The notes under the pieces are model-generated. The model had not been told where the DNA came from. It was given only the letters and a program-made list of their open reading frames with translations, and made no database searches. The translations under genes and the position numbers were made by a program. This document shows, one piece after another, positions 56,832-64,000 of a stretch of DNA of 64,000 nt. Source of the stretch: Curtobacterium sp. MCBA15_012 (lineage in GTDB: Bacteria; Actinomycetota; Actinomycetes; Actinomycetales; Microbacteriaceae); assembly GCF_001864935.2 (NCBI RefSeq), contig NZ_CP126267.1:1736001-1800000 (forward strand), written 5' to 3'. Positions within the stretch are counted from its first letter, which is position 1. Every line of letters begins with the position of its first letter.

Positions 56832-59429
56832 TTGCCAGAGACGTTCGGCCCGACCGGCGGCGACGCGTTCGACGCGTTCCTCGCCCGCCTGCTCGCGGCC
56901 CAGCAGCCCGGCGGCCAGCGGTCGGTACCGCTCGGTCGACCGGTCGACATCACGCGGCTGCTCAGCCGCCGCACCCACGGTCTGCTCCAGCAGGCCGCGG
57001 AGTACGCCGTCGCCCAGGGCCAGCACGAGGTGGACGCACTCCACGTCCTGCACGTGCTCGTCCGGACCGACCCCTTCGGCGCCGTCCTGCAGCACGCCGG
57101 CGTCGACCCGGAGCGCTTCGCCGCCGAGGTCGAGCAGCGCCTGCCGATGGCCCGCGAGTCCCAGGACGCGGCTCCCGGGCGTCCGGGGCTGACCGCGACC
57201 GCGCAGCGGATCCTGCTCGAGGCCGCCCAGGCCGCGCGTGGCTTCGGCAGCACCTACACCGACCCCGAGCACGTCTTCTTCGCGCTCGTCACCGACCACG
57301 ACACCGTGACCGGTCAGCTCCTCGCGAGCGCCGGGGTCACGCCGCAGGTCCTGCAGTCGTACGCACAGCAGGCGGCCGAGGCCGCACGAGAGGGGCGCCC
57401 GATGCCCGGCACCACCGAGTCCGACCAGCAGACCGACCAGCAGCAGTCCGACACCCCGACGCTCGACCGGTTCGGGACCGACCTGACCGAGCGCGCGCGG
57501 CAGGGCCGCATCGACCCGGTGATCGGCCGCGCCGCCGAGATCGAGCAGACCGTCGAGGTCCTGCTCCGTCGCACCAAGAACAACCCCGTGCTGATCGGGC
57601 AGCCCGGCGTCGGCAAGACCGCGATCGTCGAGGGCCTCGCGCAGCGCATCGCCGACGGCGACGTCCCCGGCCTGCTGCGCGGCAAGCGCGTGGTCGCCCT
57701 CGACCTCGCCGCCATGCTCTCCGGCACCCGCTACCGCGGCGACTTCGAGGAGCGCCTCACGACGGCCATGGACGAGGTCGCGGCGCACGCCGACGAGCTC
57801 GTCCTGTTCGTCGACGAACTGCACACCGTGGTCGGCGCGGGCGGTGGAGGCGAGGGCGGCTCGATGGACGCCGGCAACATCCTCAAGCCCCGCCTGGCCC
57901 GTGGCGACCTGCACCTCGTCGGTGCGACGACCCTCGCCGAGTACCGCCGCATCGAGAAGGACGCAGCCCTCGAACGGCGCTTCCAGCCCGTGACCGTCGG
58001 CGAGCCGAGCGTCGAGGACGCCGTCGCGATCCTCACCGGCCTCGCCCCGCGCTACGCCGAGCACCACGACGTCGAGTACACGCCGGAGGCCCTGCGTGCC
58101 GCGGTCGAGCTGTCGCACCGCTACGTCACCGACCGGCACCTGCCCGACAAGGCCATCGACCTCGTCGACCAGGCGGGCGCACGCCGTCGGCTCGCCCTGT
58201 CGGGCGACGACGACGTCGCGGCCCTGCGCGAGCAGCTCGCCGCGCTCACGGCGGCCAAGGACGCCGCGGTCGCCGAGGAACGCTACGAGGACGCGTCGCG
58301 CCTGCGCGACGAGGTGGACGGACTGGAGGCGCGGATCACCGCCGCCTCGCAGGGTGACGTCAGCCGCGCCTCCCGTCCGGCAGCCGGTGACCGCACGATC
58401 ACGGAGGCCGACGTCGCCGAGGTGGTGTCCCGCGCCACCGGCATCCCGGCGACGCGCCTGACACAGGGCGACCGGTCCCGGCTCGCCGCGCTCGAGGACG
58501 ACCTGCACGAGCGGGTGGTCGGCCAGGACGACGCCGTGCGCGCCGTCGCCACCGCGGTCCGGCGCAGCCGGACCGGCATGGGCGACCCGCGCCGTCCGGT
58601 CGGGAGCTTCCTGTTCCTCGGCCCGACCGGTGTCGGCAAGACCGAGCTCGCGAAGGCCCTGGCCGCGTCGCTGTTCGGCGACGAGTCGGCGATGCTCCGC
58701 TTCGACATGAGCGAGTACGGCGAGCGTCACACGGTGTCGCGGCTCGTCGGTGCCCCTCCCGGGTACGTCGGGTACGACGAGGCCGGCCAGCTGACCGAGC
58801 GCGTCCGGCGGAACCCGTACTCGGTGATCCTGCTCGACGAGGTCGAGAAGGCCCACCCGGACGTCTTCAACCTGCTCCTGCAGGTGCTCGACGACGGGCG
58901 GCTCACCGACGGGCAGGGCCGCACGGTGGACTTCCGGAACACCGTCGTCGTGATGACGTCGAACATCGGGTCGGAGTTCCTCGCGTCGCGGTCCGGCGCG
59001 CTCGGGTTCTCGGCGGCCGGTGCCGACGGGTACGCCGAGGAGGACCTCCGCGCCCGGGTGATGGGCAAGCTGCGCGAGGCGATGCGGCCGGAGTTCATCA
59101 ACCGCATCGACGACGTCGTGCTCTTCCGCAAGCTCGAGCCCGGACAGCTCCGCTCGATCGTGTCGCTGCTGCTGCACGAGACCGGCCTCCGCCTGCTCGC
59201 ACAGGGCATGACGATGACGGTCACCGACGCGGCCGCCGACTGGCTCGCCGAGCACGGGTACGAGCCCGAGTACGGTGCCCGACCGCTCCGCCGCCTCGTG
59301 CAGCGCGAGGTGGACGACCGCATCGCGACCCTGGTGGTCGACGGCGCCGTCGCGGAGGGCGACATCGTCCTGGTCGACGTCGAGGACGGCGCGCTCACGG
59401 CGCGGGTCGCGGAGCACGCCACGCGGTAG
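56832..59429 (+). CDS. ClpC/ClpB-like AAA+ unfoldase
   Basis: 865 aa with a TTG start, fixed by AGGAGG 6 nt upstream. Two N-terminal Clp repeats (to about 190), D1 with Walker A GQPGVGKT (256-263) and [11 protein letters not shown], a UVR-like motif [16 protein letters not shown], no long ClpB middle coiled coil, and D2 with Walker A GPTGVGKT (597-604) and [14 protein letters not shown] in GALGFSA may be the ClpP-binding loop. ClpC-like, but the N-terminal stretch [20 protein letters not shown] is not standard ClpC. HAIR-like sites upstream suggest heat-shock control. Confidence 0.88.
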   Translation: MPETFGPTGGDAFDAFLARLLAAQQPGGQRSVPLGRPVDITRLLSRRTHGLLQQAAEYAVAQGQHEVDALHVLHVLVRTDPFGAVLQHAGVDPERFAAEVEQRLPMARESQDAAPGRPGLTATAQRILLEAAQAARGFGSTYTDPEHVFFALVTDHDTVTGQLLASAGVTPQVLQSYAQQAAEAAREGRPMPGTTESDQQTDQQQSDTPTLDRFGTDLTERARQGRIDPVIGRAAEIEQTVEVLLRRTKNNPVLIGQPGVGKTAIVEGLAQRIADGDVPGLLRGKRVVALDLAAMLSGTRYRGDFEERLTTAMDEVAAHADELVLFVDELHTVVGAGGGGEGGSMDAGNILKPRLARGDLHLVGATTLAEYRRIEKDAALERRFQPVTVGEPSVEDAVAILTGLAPRYAEHHDVEYTPEALRAAVELSHRYVTDRHLPDKAIDLVDQAGARRRLALSGDDDVAALREQLAALTAAKDAAVAEERYEDASRLRDEVDGLEARITAASQGDVSRASRPAAGDRTITEADVAEVVSRATGIPATRLTQGDRSRLAALEDDLHERVVGQDDAVRAVATAVRRSRTGMGDPRRPVGSFLFLGPTGVGKTELAKALAASLFGDESAMLRFDMSEYGERHTVSRLVGAPPGYVGYDEAGQLTERVRRNPYSVILLDEVEKAHPDVFNLLLQVLDDGRLTDGQGRTVDFRNTVVVMTSNIGSEFLASRSGALGFSAAGADGYAEEDLRARVMGKLREAMRPEFINRIDDVVLFRKLEPGQLRSIVSLLLHETGLRLLAQGMTMTVTDAAADWLAEHGYEPEYGARPLRRLVQREVDDRIATLVVDGAVAEGDIVLVDVEDGALTARVAEHATR

Positions 59430-59468
59430 GTGACGGCGCGCCCGGACCCCGGTCCGTGCACGATCGCA

Positions 59469-59501
59469 ACGACCCCGGTACCACCTCGGTACCGGGGTCG
59501 T
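59469..59501 (+). terminator. Terminator of the Clp gene
   Basis: 14-bp perfect arms (ACGACCCCGGTACC / GGTACCGGGGTCGT) around ACCTC, 40 nt after the stop. Confidence 0.8.
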
Positions 59502-59513
59502 CCCGTGTGCGCA

Positions 59514-59525
59514 GGAATGCATTCC
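59514..59525. promoter_or_regulatory. GGAATGCATTCC palindrome, possible operator
   Basis: Perfect 12-bp palindrome. Its half ATGCATTCC recurs at 59552-59560 between the -35 and -10 of the next promoter, and GGAATGCAC/GTGCATT pair again at 59931-59951. Confidence 0.4.
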
Positions 59526-59545
59526 GAGATTCTTCGAGGAAAGGG

Positions 59546-59575
59546 TTGCGCATGCATTCCCGGTGTGGATAGTGT
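59546..59575 (+). promoter_or_regulatory. Promoter of the leader region
   Basis: TTGCGC (59546-59551), 17-nt spacer, ATAGTG (59569-59574; overlapping TAGTGT). The spacer holds ATGCATTCC. Confidence 0.5.
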
Positions 59576-59620
59576 TCACGAGCACACCGCGTCAGCACGA
59601 GACCGAGAGGGGGGCTGACC

Positions 59621-59692
59621 ATGATGATCACCGCGATGACTCCGTTCCGTGGATTCCGTGGAGCCAGCTGGACCCCGCTCCGGGTCCGCTGA
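59621..59692 (+). CDS. Possible leader peptide
   Basis: 23 codons (MMITAMTPFRGFRGASWTPL plus RVR) with a good ribosome site GAGAGGGGGG 7 nt before the ATG and a promoter 46 nt upstream. An overlapping 60-codon frame (59563-59745) has poorer third-position GC and no ribosome site. No family; could be a regulatory leader or chance. Confidence 0.35.
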   Translation: MMITAMTPFRGFRGASWTPLRVR

Positions 59693-60153
59693 CCGCGAGC
59701 GTCCCGCACCGCTCGACACCTGCCGTTCCGGCACGTCTGCACTGAGGTCCGCCCTCCGGGGGTGACCTGCCAGGCGTCGCCGGGCCCTGCCCATCCGCAC
59801 CCGTGACCGCCGACCGTGTCGGCGTGGTCGCGACGGTGTCGGCTGCGCCCGGCGGGGGTACCCGTGCCGGTGCGGCGCTCGTCCAGCGGCATTCCACCAC
59901 ACCGCTCCCGTTCCGATCCGGAACCGTTGCGGAATGCACCGTCCGTGCATTGTTCCGACATTCCCGTCCGCATTCCCGGACGTGGTGTCGTGCCCGTTCT
60001 CCGGGCTTGTCGGACTGTCCTCCCGACGGGTTCTTCCGTGGCGCCGGTCGACCGGGTCCTCGTGATGCCCGACCGCCGGGCGTCCGCGCCGGCGCTCCGC
60101 CGCACCCTCCGTACCGCCCGTTCTCGGGCACCACTCCCTGAAGGGGAACCACC
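59693..60153 (+). other. Gene-free leader-like region with local inverted repeats
   Basis: About 460 nt before the 78-aa gene hold no convincing gene. GGAATGCAC/GTGCATTGTTCC form an inverted repeat at 59931-59956, and ATTCC-type motifs recur. A long 5' leader or an undescribed RNA is possible; nothing here matches an RNA I know. Confidence 0.35.
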
Positions 60154-60390
60154 GTGTCGTCGAAGACCACGTCCACCCGTCCGCCCGACACCGCTGCAGC
60201 CGTGCGGCGCGTGTCCCTGGCCGACCGCATCGCCCTGCGCGTCGGCATGTCGCTCATCATCTGGAGTCGTCGGACCCGCCGCGTGCGGCCGTCCGTCGAC
60301 CACGCGACCCGGCAGCGCCTGGAGCGCGAGCGGCGCGAGCGCGAGCTCGACCTGCTCGTCCGCGGCGCCGCGATGCGCATGTGGCGCTGA
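60154..60390 (+). CDS. Small basic protein
   Basis: 78 aa, about a quarter Arg/Lys (RRVSLADRIALRVGMSLIIW, RRTRRVRPSVDHATRQRLER). One short hydrophobic stretch, possibly amphipathic. AGGGG precedes the GTG. Function unknown; a nucleic-acid binder or membrane-edge protein would fit. Confidence 0.6.
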   Translation: MSSKTTSTRPPDTAAAVRRVSLADRIALRVGMSLIIWSRRTRRVRPSVDHATRQRLERERRERELDLLVRGAAMRMWR

Positions 60391-60437
60391 CCGGCCCGGT
60401 CGCCCGACGCCGGGGGCGCTCCGCTGCCGGACCATCT

Positions 60438-60497
60438 GCACAACGGGGAGCACCTCGCGCCACGCATCGCCGTGGCGCGAGGTGCTCCCCGTTGTGC
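60438..60497. repeat. Type A palindrome, copy 7 (perfect arms)
   Basis: 27-bp perfect arms around CATCGC; unlike the other copies the stem has CACCTCG/CGAGGTG where they have CACGTCG/CGACGTG, with the change on both arms. It stands alone in the spacer before the GH6 gene. Confidence 0.92.
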
Positions 60498-60626
60498 GAC
60501 GCGCACCCGAGCCGCTCGGGCCGGGTGCCGAGCGGCGCTCGCGCGCCCGGCGAGCCCGCGGCGGTGCGCCGCCCACGCGGCGGGCGGTGGGGGCGCAGGG
60601 AGGTGGGGCGCGCCTCCCGGCCGGCG

Positions 60627-61784
60627 TCAGCCCGCGCGGTTCGCGACCAGCGCGACCGCGTACGACGCGAACCAGGTGCCCGCCGCCGGGCCGCCGTTGC
60701 AGGTGCCGTCGCTCAGGCCCGGGGTCTTGACCCACAGCAGGGCGTCGAGCCCGGTCGTCCCGTTCGCCACGCGCGGGGTCTGCCCGAGCCCGGCGCCGGG
60801 CGGGTTGCACCACGTGCCGAGCCAGCCCCGGCCGTTCCGCGACACGTCGACGACGTAGCGGGAGCCACCGGTCAGCGCGCTGAGGCGCTCGGCGTAGGCC
60901 TGCTCGCCCTCGAGGGCGTAGAAGTTCGACACGTTCGTGAAGAACCCGCGCGCGCGGTCGATGCCGGCGCGCTGCAGCAGGTCGGCCTGCACGGCGGGCT
61001 TGTTCCAGTTCTCGTTGCCGCCGTCGAGGTAGGCGGGCACCCCGGCCGCGGCGAACGCGTCGACCGCGGCCGCGAGGAGTGCCGGGCGCGTGGCGTCCTC
61101 CGAGCGGCAGGTCGGCAGGTGCGAGAGCGAGTCCGGCTCGACGAGCACCACCGCCCGGTGCCCGCGGAGCATCCCGGCGATGCGCTCGTTCCACGCGGTG
61201 TAGTCGACGGCGGTCAGGCCCCCGGCCGAGAACCCGCCGCAGTCGCGGTTCGGCACCGCGTAGGTGACGAAGACGGGGGTGGTGCCGGACGCCTCGGCGG
61301 CGGCGAGGTTGCGCGCGACGACGCGGTCGAGCAGGTCGCCCCGGAGCCAGTCGCCGAGCCAGGTCGCGACCGGCTGCGCGGCGATCGTGCGGGCGGCGGC
61401 GGCCTCGGTCGTGCGGCCCTCGGCGGCGAGCCGGGTGGCGGCGACCCCGGCCTGCGCGTCGGGTTGCAGCGTCGGGCCGCCCGCGAAGACCTCGACGGGG
61501 GGAGCGGTGCGGAGTGTGCCCGGCGTGACCGGGGGTCGGGCGACGGCGGTCGTGCTCGCGGTGGTGCTGGTCGACCCGCGGGGGACCACGGCGGACGTGC
61601 GCGCGGCGGTGCTCCCGCTCGGTGCGGCGATCGCCGGTGCGCCGGTGAGCACGACCGCCCCGGTCAGGAGGGCCGCGGCGGTGACGACGGCTGCCCGGCG
61701 CCCGGCCCTGCCCGGGGTCGTCGTCCTGGTCGTCGTCCCGTGGGAGCCGGCCCTGCCCGGGATGGTGGTCCTGTGGTGGTGCAC
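60627..61784 (-). CDS. Secreted GH6 family cellulase (endoglucanase/cellobiohydrolase)
   Basis: 385 aa. GTG with GGAGG 5 nt upstream, signal peptide RRAAVVTAAALLTGAVVLTG ending near APAIAA, then the GH6 fold: FVTYAVPNRDCGGFSAGG with the catalytic Asp, VVLVEPDSLSHLP with the second Asp, and LWVKTPGLSDGTCNG in the active-site lid. No cellulose-binding module. It should cleave cellulose with inversion outside the cell, useful on plant surfaces. Confidence 0.9.
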   Translation of the reverse strand: MHHHRTTIPGRAGSHGTTTRTTTPGRAGRRAAVVTAAALLTGAVVLTGAPAIAAPSGSTAARTSAVVPRGSTSTTASTTAVARPPVTPGTLRTAPPVEVFAGGPTLQPDAQAGVAATRLAAEGRTTEAAAARTIAAQPVATWLGDWLRGDLLDRVVARNLAAAEASGTTPVFVTYAVPNRDCGGFSAGGLTAVDYTAWNERIAGMLRGHRAVVLVEPDSLSHLPTCRSEDATRPALLAAAVDAFAAAGVPAYLDGGNENWNKPAVQADLLQRAGIDRARGFFTNVSNFYALEGEQAYAERLSALTGGSRYVVDVSRNGRGWLGTWCNPPGAGLGQTPRVANGTTGLDALLWVKTPGLSDGTCNGGPAAGTWFASYAVALVANRAG

Positions 61785-61921
61785 GGTTCCTCCCGACCGG
61801 GCGTGTGCCCTGCGCACGCGGTCCCGGTGCCGACCATGGGAACTCCTGCTCCCGTGCCGGGTCGAGCACCAGAAGGAGGGGGTTGACGGCTCCGCGGCGG
61901 CGTGGTGCGGGCACGGTCGAC

Positions 61922-61927
61922 TACCGT
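61922..61927 (+). promoter_or_regulatory. -10 box for leaderless apt
   Basis: TACCGT ends 6 nt before the GTG at 61934; no ribosome site. Confidence 0.5.
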
Positions 61928-61933
61928 TGTGCG

Positions 61934-62476
61934 GTGACCGAAACCGCTGCTGCCCTCGTCGAACGACTCACCGCGATCGTCCCGGACTTCCCGAAGCCGG
62001 GGATCCTGTTCCGCGACGTGACGCCGGTCTTCTCCGACCCGGTCGCCTTCGGCCGCGTCTGCGAGGCCCTCGCCGCCCCGTTCGCGATCGGTGCCGGGTT
62101 CTCGGCCGTCGCGGGCATCGAGGCACGCGGGTTCGCCCTGGCCGGCGGGATCGCCGCGCAGCACCAGGTCGGCGTCCTGACCGTCCGCAAGGCCGGCAAG
62201 CTCCCCGGCGAGGTGCTCAGTGAGCAGTACGCGCTCGAGTACGGCGAGGCCGAACTCGAGCTCCGCCCCGGGCAGCTGCCCCAGGGCACCCGGGTGCTCG
62301 TCGTCGACGACGTCCTCGCCACGGGTGGGACCGGTGCGGCGACGATCACGCTGCTCGAGCGCGCCGGGTACGAGGCGATCGGGTTCGCGTCGCTGCTCGA
62401 GCTCGACGGGCTGGCGGGTCGGGAGCGCCTGGAGCCGCGCCTGCCCGTGACCACGCTCGGACGCGTCCCCGCCTGA
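61934..62476 (+). CDS. apt: Adenine phosphoribosyltransferase
   Basis: 180 aa, family length. [32 protein letters not shown] and the PRPP-binding [20 protein letters not shown] are all complete. It converts adenine and PRPP to AMP. GTG start set by the -10 box. Next gene thrS follows in the same direction. Confidence 0.94.
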   Translation: MTETAAALVERLTAIVPDFPKPGILFRDVTPVFSDPVAFGRVCEALAAPFAIGAGFSAVAGIEARGFALAGGIAAQHQVGVLTVRKAGKLPGEVLSEQYALEYGEAELELRPGQLPQGTRVLVVDDVLATGGTGAATITLLERAGYEAIGFASLLELDGLAGRERLEPRLPVTTLGRVPA

Positions 62477-62486
62477 GGCCGCGCAC

Positions 62487-62492
62487 TAGTCT
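62487..62492 (+). promoter_or_regulatory. -10 box of thrS
   Basis: TAGTCT 38 nt before the GTG; the leader carries a GAGGAG ribosome site (62514-62519). No T-box or other attenuator is visible. Confidence 0.45.
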
Positions 62493-62529
62493 TGACCCAC
62501 CCCTGATCCAACCGAGGAGCACCACGATC

Positions 62530-64000
62530 GTGACCGAGTCAGTCGCACCCGCGCCCGCAGACCTTCCCCAGGCACCCGAGCCCCGCACCGCGACGACGAC
62601 CACGACGGGCACCGAGCTCTTCGCCGGCGTCCGCGGCGTGGTGGCGATCCGCGTCGACGGCGTGCTCAAGGACCTCGCCGCCGACGTGCAGGCGGGCGAG
62701 ACCGCCGAGCCGGTGACGCTCGACGAGCAGGACGGCCTCGACATCCTCCGCCACTCGGCCGCGCACGTGCTCGCGCAGGCCGTGCAGCAGATCAACCCCG
62801 ACGCGAAGCTCGGCATCGGCCCGCCCGTCACCGACGGCTACTACTACGACTTCGACGTCGCCGAGCCGTTCACCCCGGACGACCTCAAGGCGATCGAGAA
62901 GGGCATGGACCGCATCGTCAAGCAGGCTCAGCGCTTCCGGCGCAAGGTCGTCACGGACGACGAGGCCCGCGAGCTCATGACTGGGGAGCCGTACAAGCAG
63001 GAGCTCATCGGGCTCAAGGGCGCCGCTGCCGAGGGTGACTCGGGCGAGAGCGTCGAGGTCGGCGCCGGCGAGCTGACCGTGTACGAGAACGTCGACCCGA
63101 AGACCGGCGAGGTCGTCTGGCAGGACCTCTGCCGCGGGCCGCACGTCCCGCACACCCGCTGGATCGGCAACGCCTCGAAGCTCATGCGCGTCGCCGCGGC
63201 GTACTGGCGCGGCTCCGAGAAGAACCCGCAGCTGCAGCGCGTCTACGGCACCGCCTGGCCGGACAAGGACCAGCTCAAGGCGTACCTCGTGCGCCTCGAG
63301 GAGGCCGCCAAGCGCGACCACCGCAAGCTCGGCGCCGAGCTCGACCTGTTCTCGTTCCCCGACGAGATCGGCTCCGGGCTGGCGATCTTCCACCCGAAGG
63401 GCGGCATCATCCGCCGCGAGATGGAGGACTACTCGCGCCGTCGGCACGAGCAGGAGGGCTACTCCTTCGTCTACACGCCGCACATCACCAAGGGCGACCT
63501 GTTCGAGCAGTCCGGGCACCTCGGCTGGTACAAGGACGGCATGTTCCCGGCCATGCACATGGACGAGGCGCGCGACGAGGACGGCAACGTCACCCGGCAG
63601 GGCGCGGACTACTACCTCAAGCCGATGAACTGCCCGATGCACATCCTGGCGTACCGCTCGCAGGCCCGGTCGTACCGGGACCTGCCGCTGCGGATGTTCG
63701 AGTTCGGCACCGTGTACCGCAACGAGAAGTCCGGCGTCATCCACGGCCTGACGCGCGTCCGCGGCATGACCCAGGACGACGCCCACATCTTCACCACCCA
63801 GGAGAAGATGAAGGAGGAGCTGACCACGACCCTCGAGTTCGTGCTCTCGCTGCTCCGCGACTACGGCCTCGACGACTTCTACCTCGAGCTGTCCACGAAG
63901 GACCCCGAGAAGTACGTCGGCGACGACGACGTCTGGGACATCGCGACGAACACCCTGCGCGAGGTCGCCGAGGAGTCCGGGCTCGAGCTCGTCCCGGACC
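62530..64000 (+). CDS. thrS: Threonyl-tRNA synthetase, N-terminal part (runs off the window)
   Basis: 490 codons visible. A short TGS domain ([20 protein letters not shown]), the editing-like second domain with [20 protein letters not shown] and the zinc HxxxH type motif, and the start of the class II catalytic core: [40 protein letters not shown] (motif with the Zn-Cys), [20 protein letters not shown]. Charges tRNA-Thr. The 3' part is beyond the window. Confidence 0.95.
   Translation, partial: MTESVAPAPADLPQAPEPRTATTTTTGTELFAGVRGVVAIRVDGVLKDLAADVQAGETAEPVTLDEQDGLDILRHSAAHVLAQAVQQINPDAKLGIGPPVTDGYYYDFDVAEPFTPDDLKAIEKGMDRIVKQAQRFRRKVVTDDEARELMTGEPYKQELIGLKGAAAEGDSGESVEVGAGELTVYENVDPKTGEVVWQDLCRGPHVPHTRWIGNASKLMRVAAAYWRGSEKNPQLQRVYGTAWPDKDQLKAYLVRLEEAAKRDHRKLGAELDLFSFPDEIGSGLAIFHPKGGIIRREMEDYSRRRHEQEGYSFVYTPHITKGDLFEQSGHLGWYKDGMFPAMHMDEARDEDGNVTRQGADYYLKPMNCPMHILAYRSQARSYRDLPLRMFEFGTVYRNEKSGVIHGLTRVRGMTQDDAHIFTTQEKMKEELTTTLEFVLSLLRDYGLDDFYLELSTKDPEKYVGDDDVWDIATNTLREVAEESGLELVPD

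Noticed and set aside
56190..59585. 1131-codon minus-strand open frame opposite the Clp gene
   Set aside because: Antisense shadow of a gene with complete AAA+ motifs.
62477..62529. T-box riboswitch before thrS
   Set aside because: Only about 50 nt of leader with no T-box motif or specifier stem.

Overview
The window is a high-GC (roughly 70-75%) actinobacterial chromosome segment. Gene content (Gram-positive flagellar export genes, CsrA, tRNA genes mostly without encoded CCA, LAXTG-type wall anchor, HAIR-like heat-shock sites, near-exclusive G/C third positions, frequent GTG starts and ATGA/GTGA gene overlaps) fits Microbacteriaceae, most likely Curtobacterium or a close relative. This assignment is inference from gene content; no rRNA is present.

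Layout. 1-9153: end of motB, then a tight flagellar motor/export operon fliM-fliN-fliO-fliP-fliQ-fliR-flhB-flhA, an FlhF-like protein without a P-loop, and csrA. 9340-13376: acyl-CoA oxidase/dehydrogenase, a POT-family peptide transporter and a 35-aa membrane peptide. 13788-20011: a minus-strand JetABC (Wadjet/MksBEF-like SMC) operon with no recognisable JetD nuclease, next to tRNA genes (Val, Gly, Cys, Val; 20180-20988). 21309-26846: a DAB inorganic-carbon uptake operon (DabB-DabA-PII-like-zinc-ribbon protein) with a divergent HTH regulator. 26899-32306: hypothetical and membrane proteins, a second tRNA-Gly, a YedY-like molybdopterin protein with a flavoreductase, and a lone SIP-like domain. 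32493-46445: a surface-glycan cluster built around heptose: two HldE-type kinase/adenylyltransferases, GmhA, GmhB, three GT9 heptosyltransferase-like proteins, GT2 and GT4 transferases, an aldehyde dehydrogenase and an SDR. 46484-55007: PRC-barrel protein, SGNH hydrolase, Nudix hydrolase, a sortase-anchored surface protein, an MFS exporter and membrane/hypothetical proteins. 55096-59429: a second-type YidC, YbaK and a ClpC-like ATPase. 59469-64000: a long leader-like region, a small basic protein, a secreted GH6 cellulase, apt and the 5' part of thrS.

The least explained structure is in the spacers. There are several families of long inverted repeats. The main one is a roughly 60-66 bp palindrome with a 6-nt loop, present seven times, whose stems change in step on both arms. 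In six of these cases it alternates with a second inverted repeat, forming two blocks that bracket the sortase-anchored surface protein gene (48564-49130 and 51531-51969). Two near-identical 36-40 bp palindromes lie at gene ends at 14200 and 38117, and many spacers hold short tandem repeats. Several genes appear leaderless: a TAnnnT -10 box ends 6-7 nt before the start codon.
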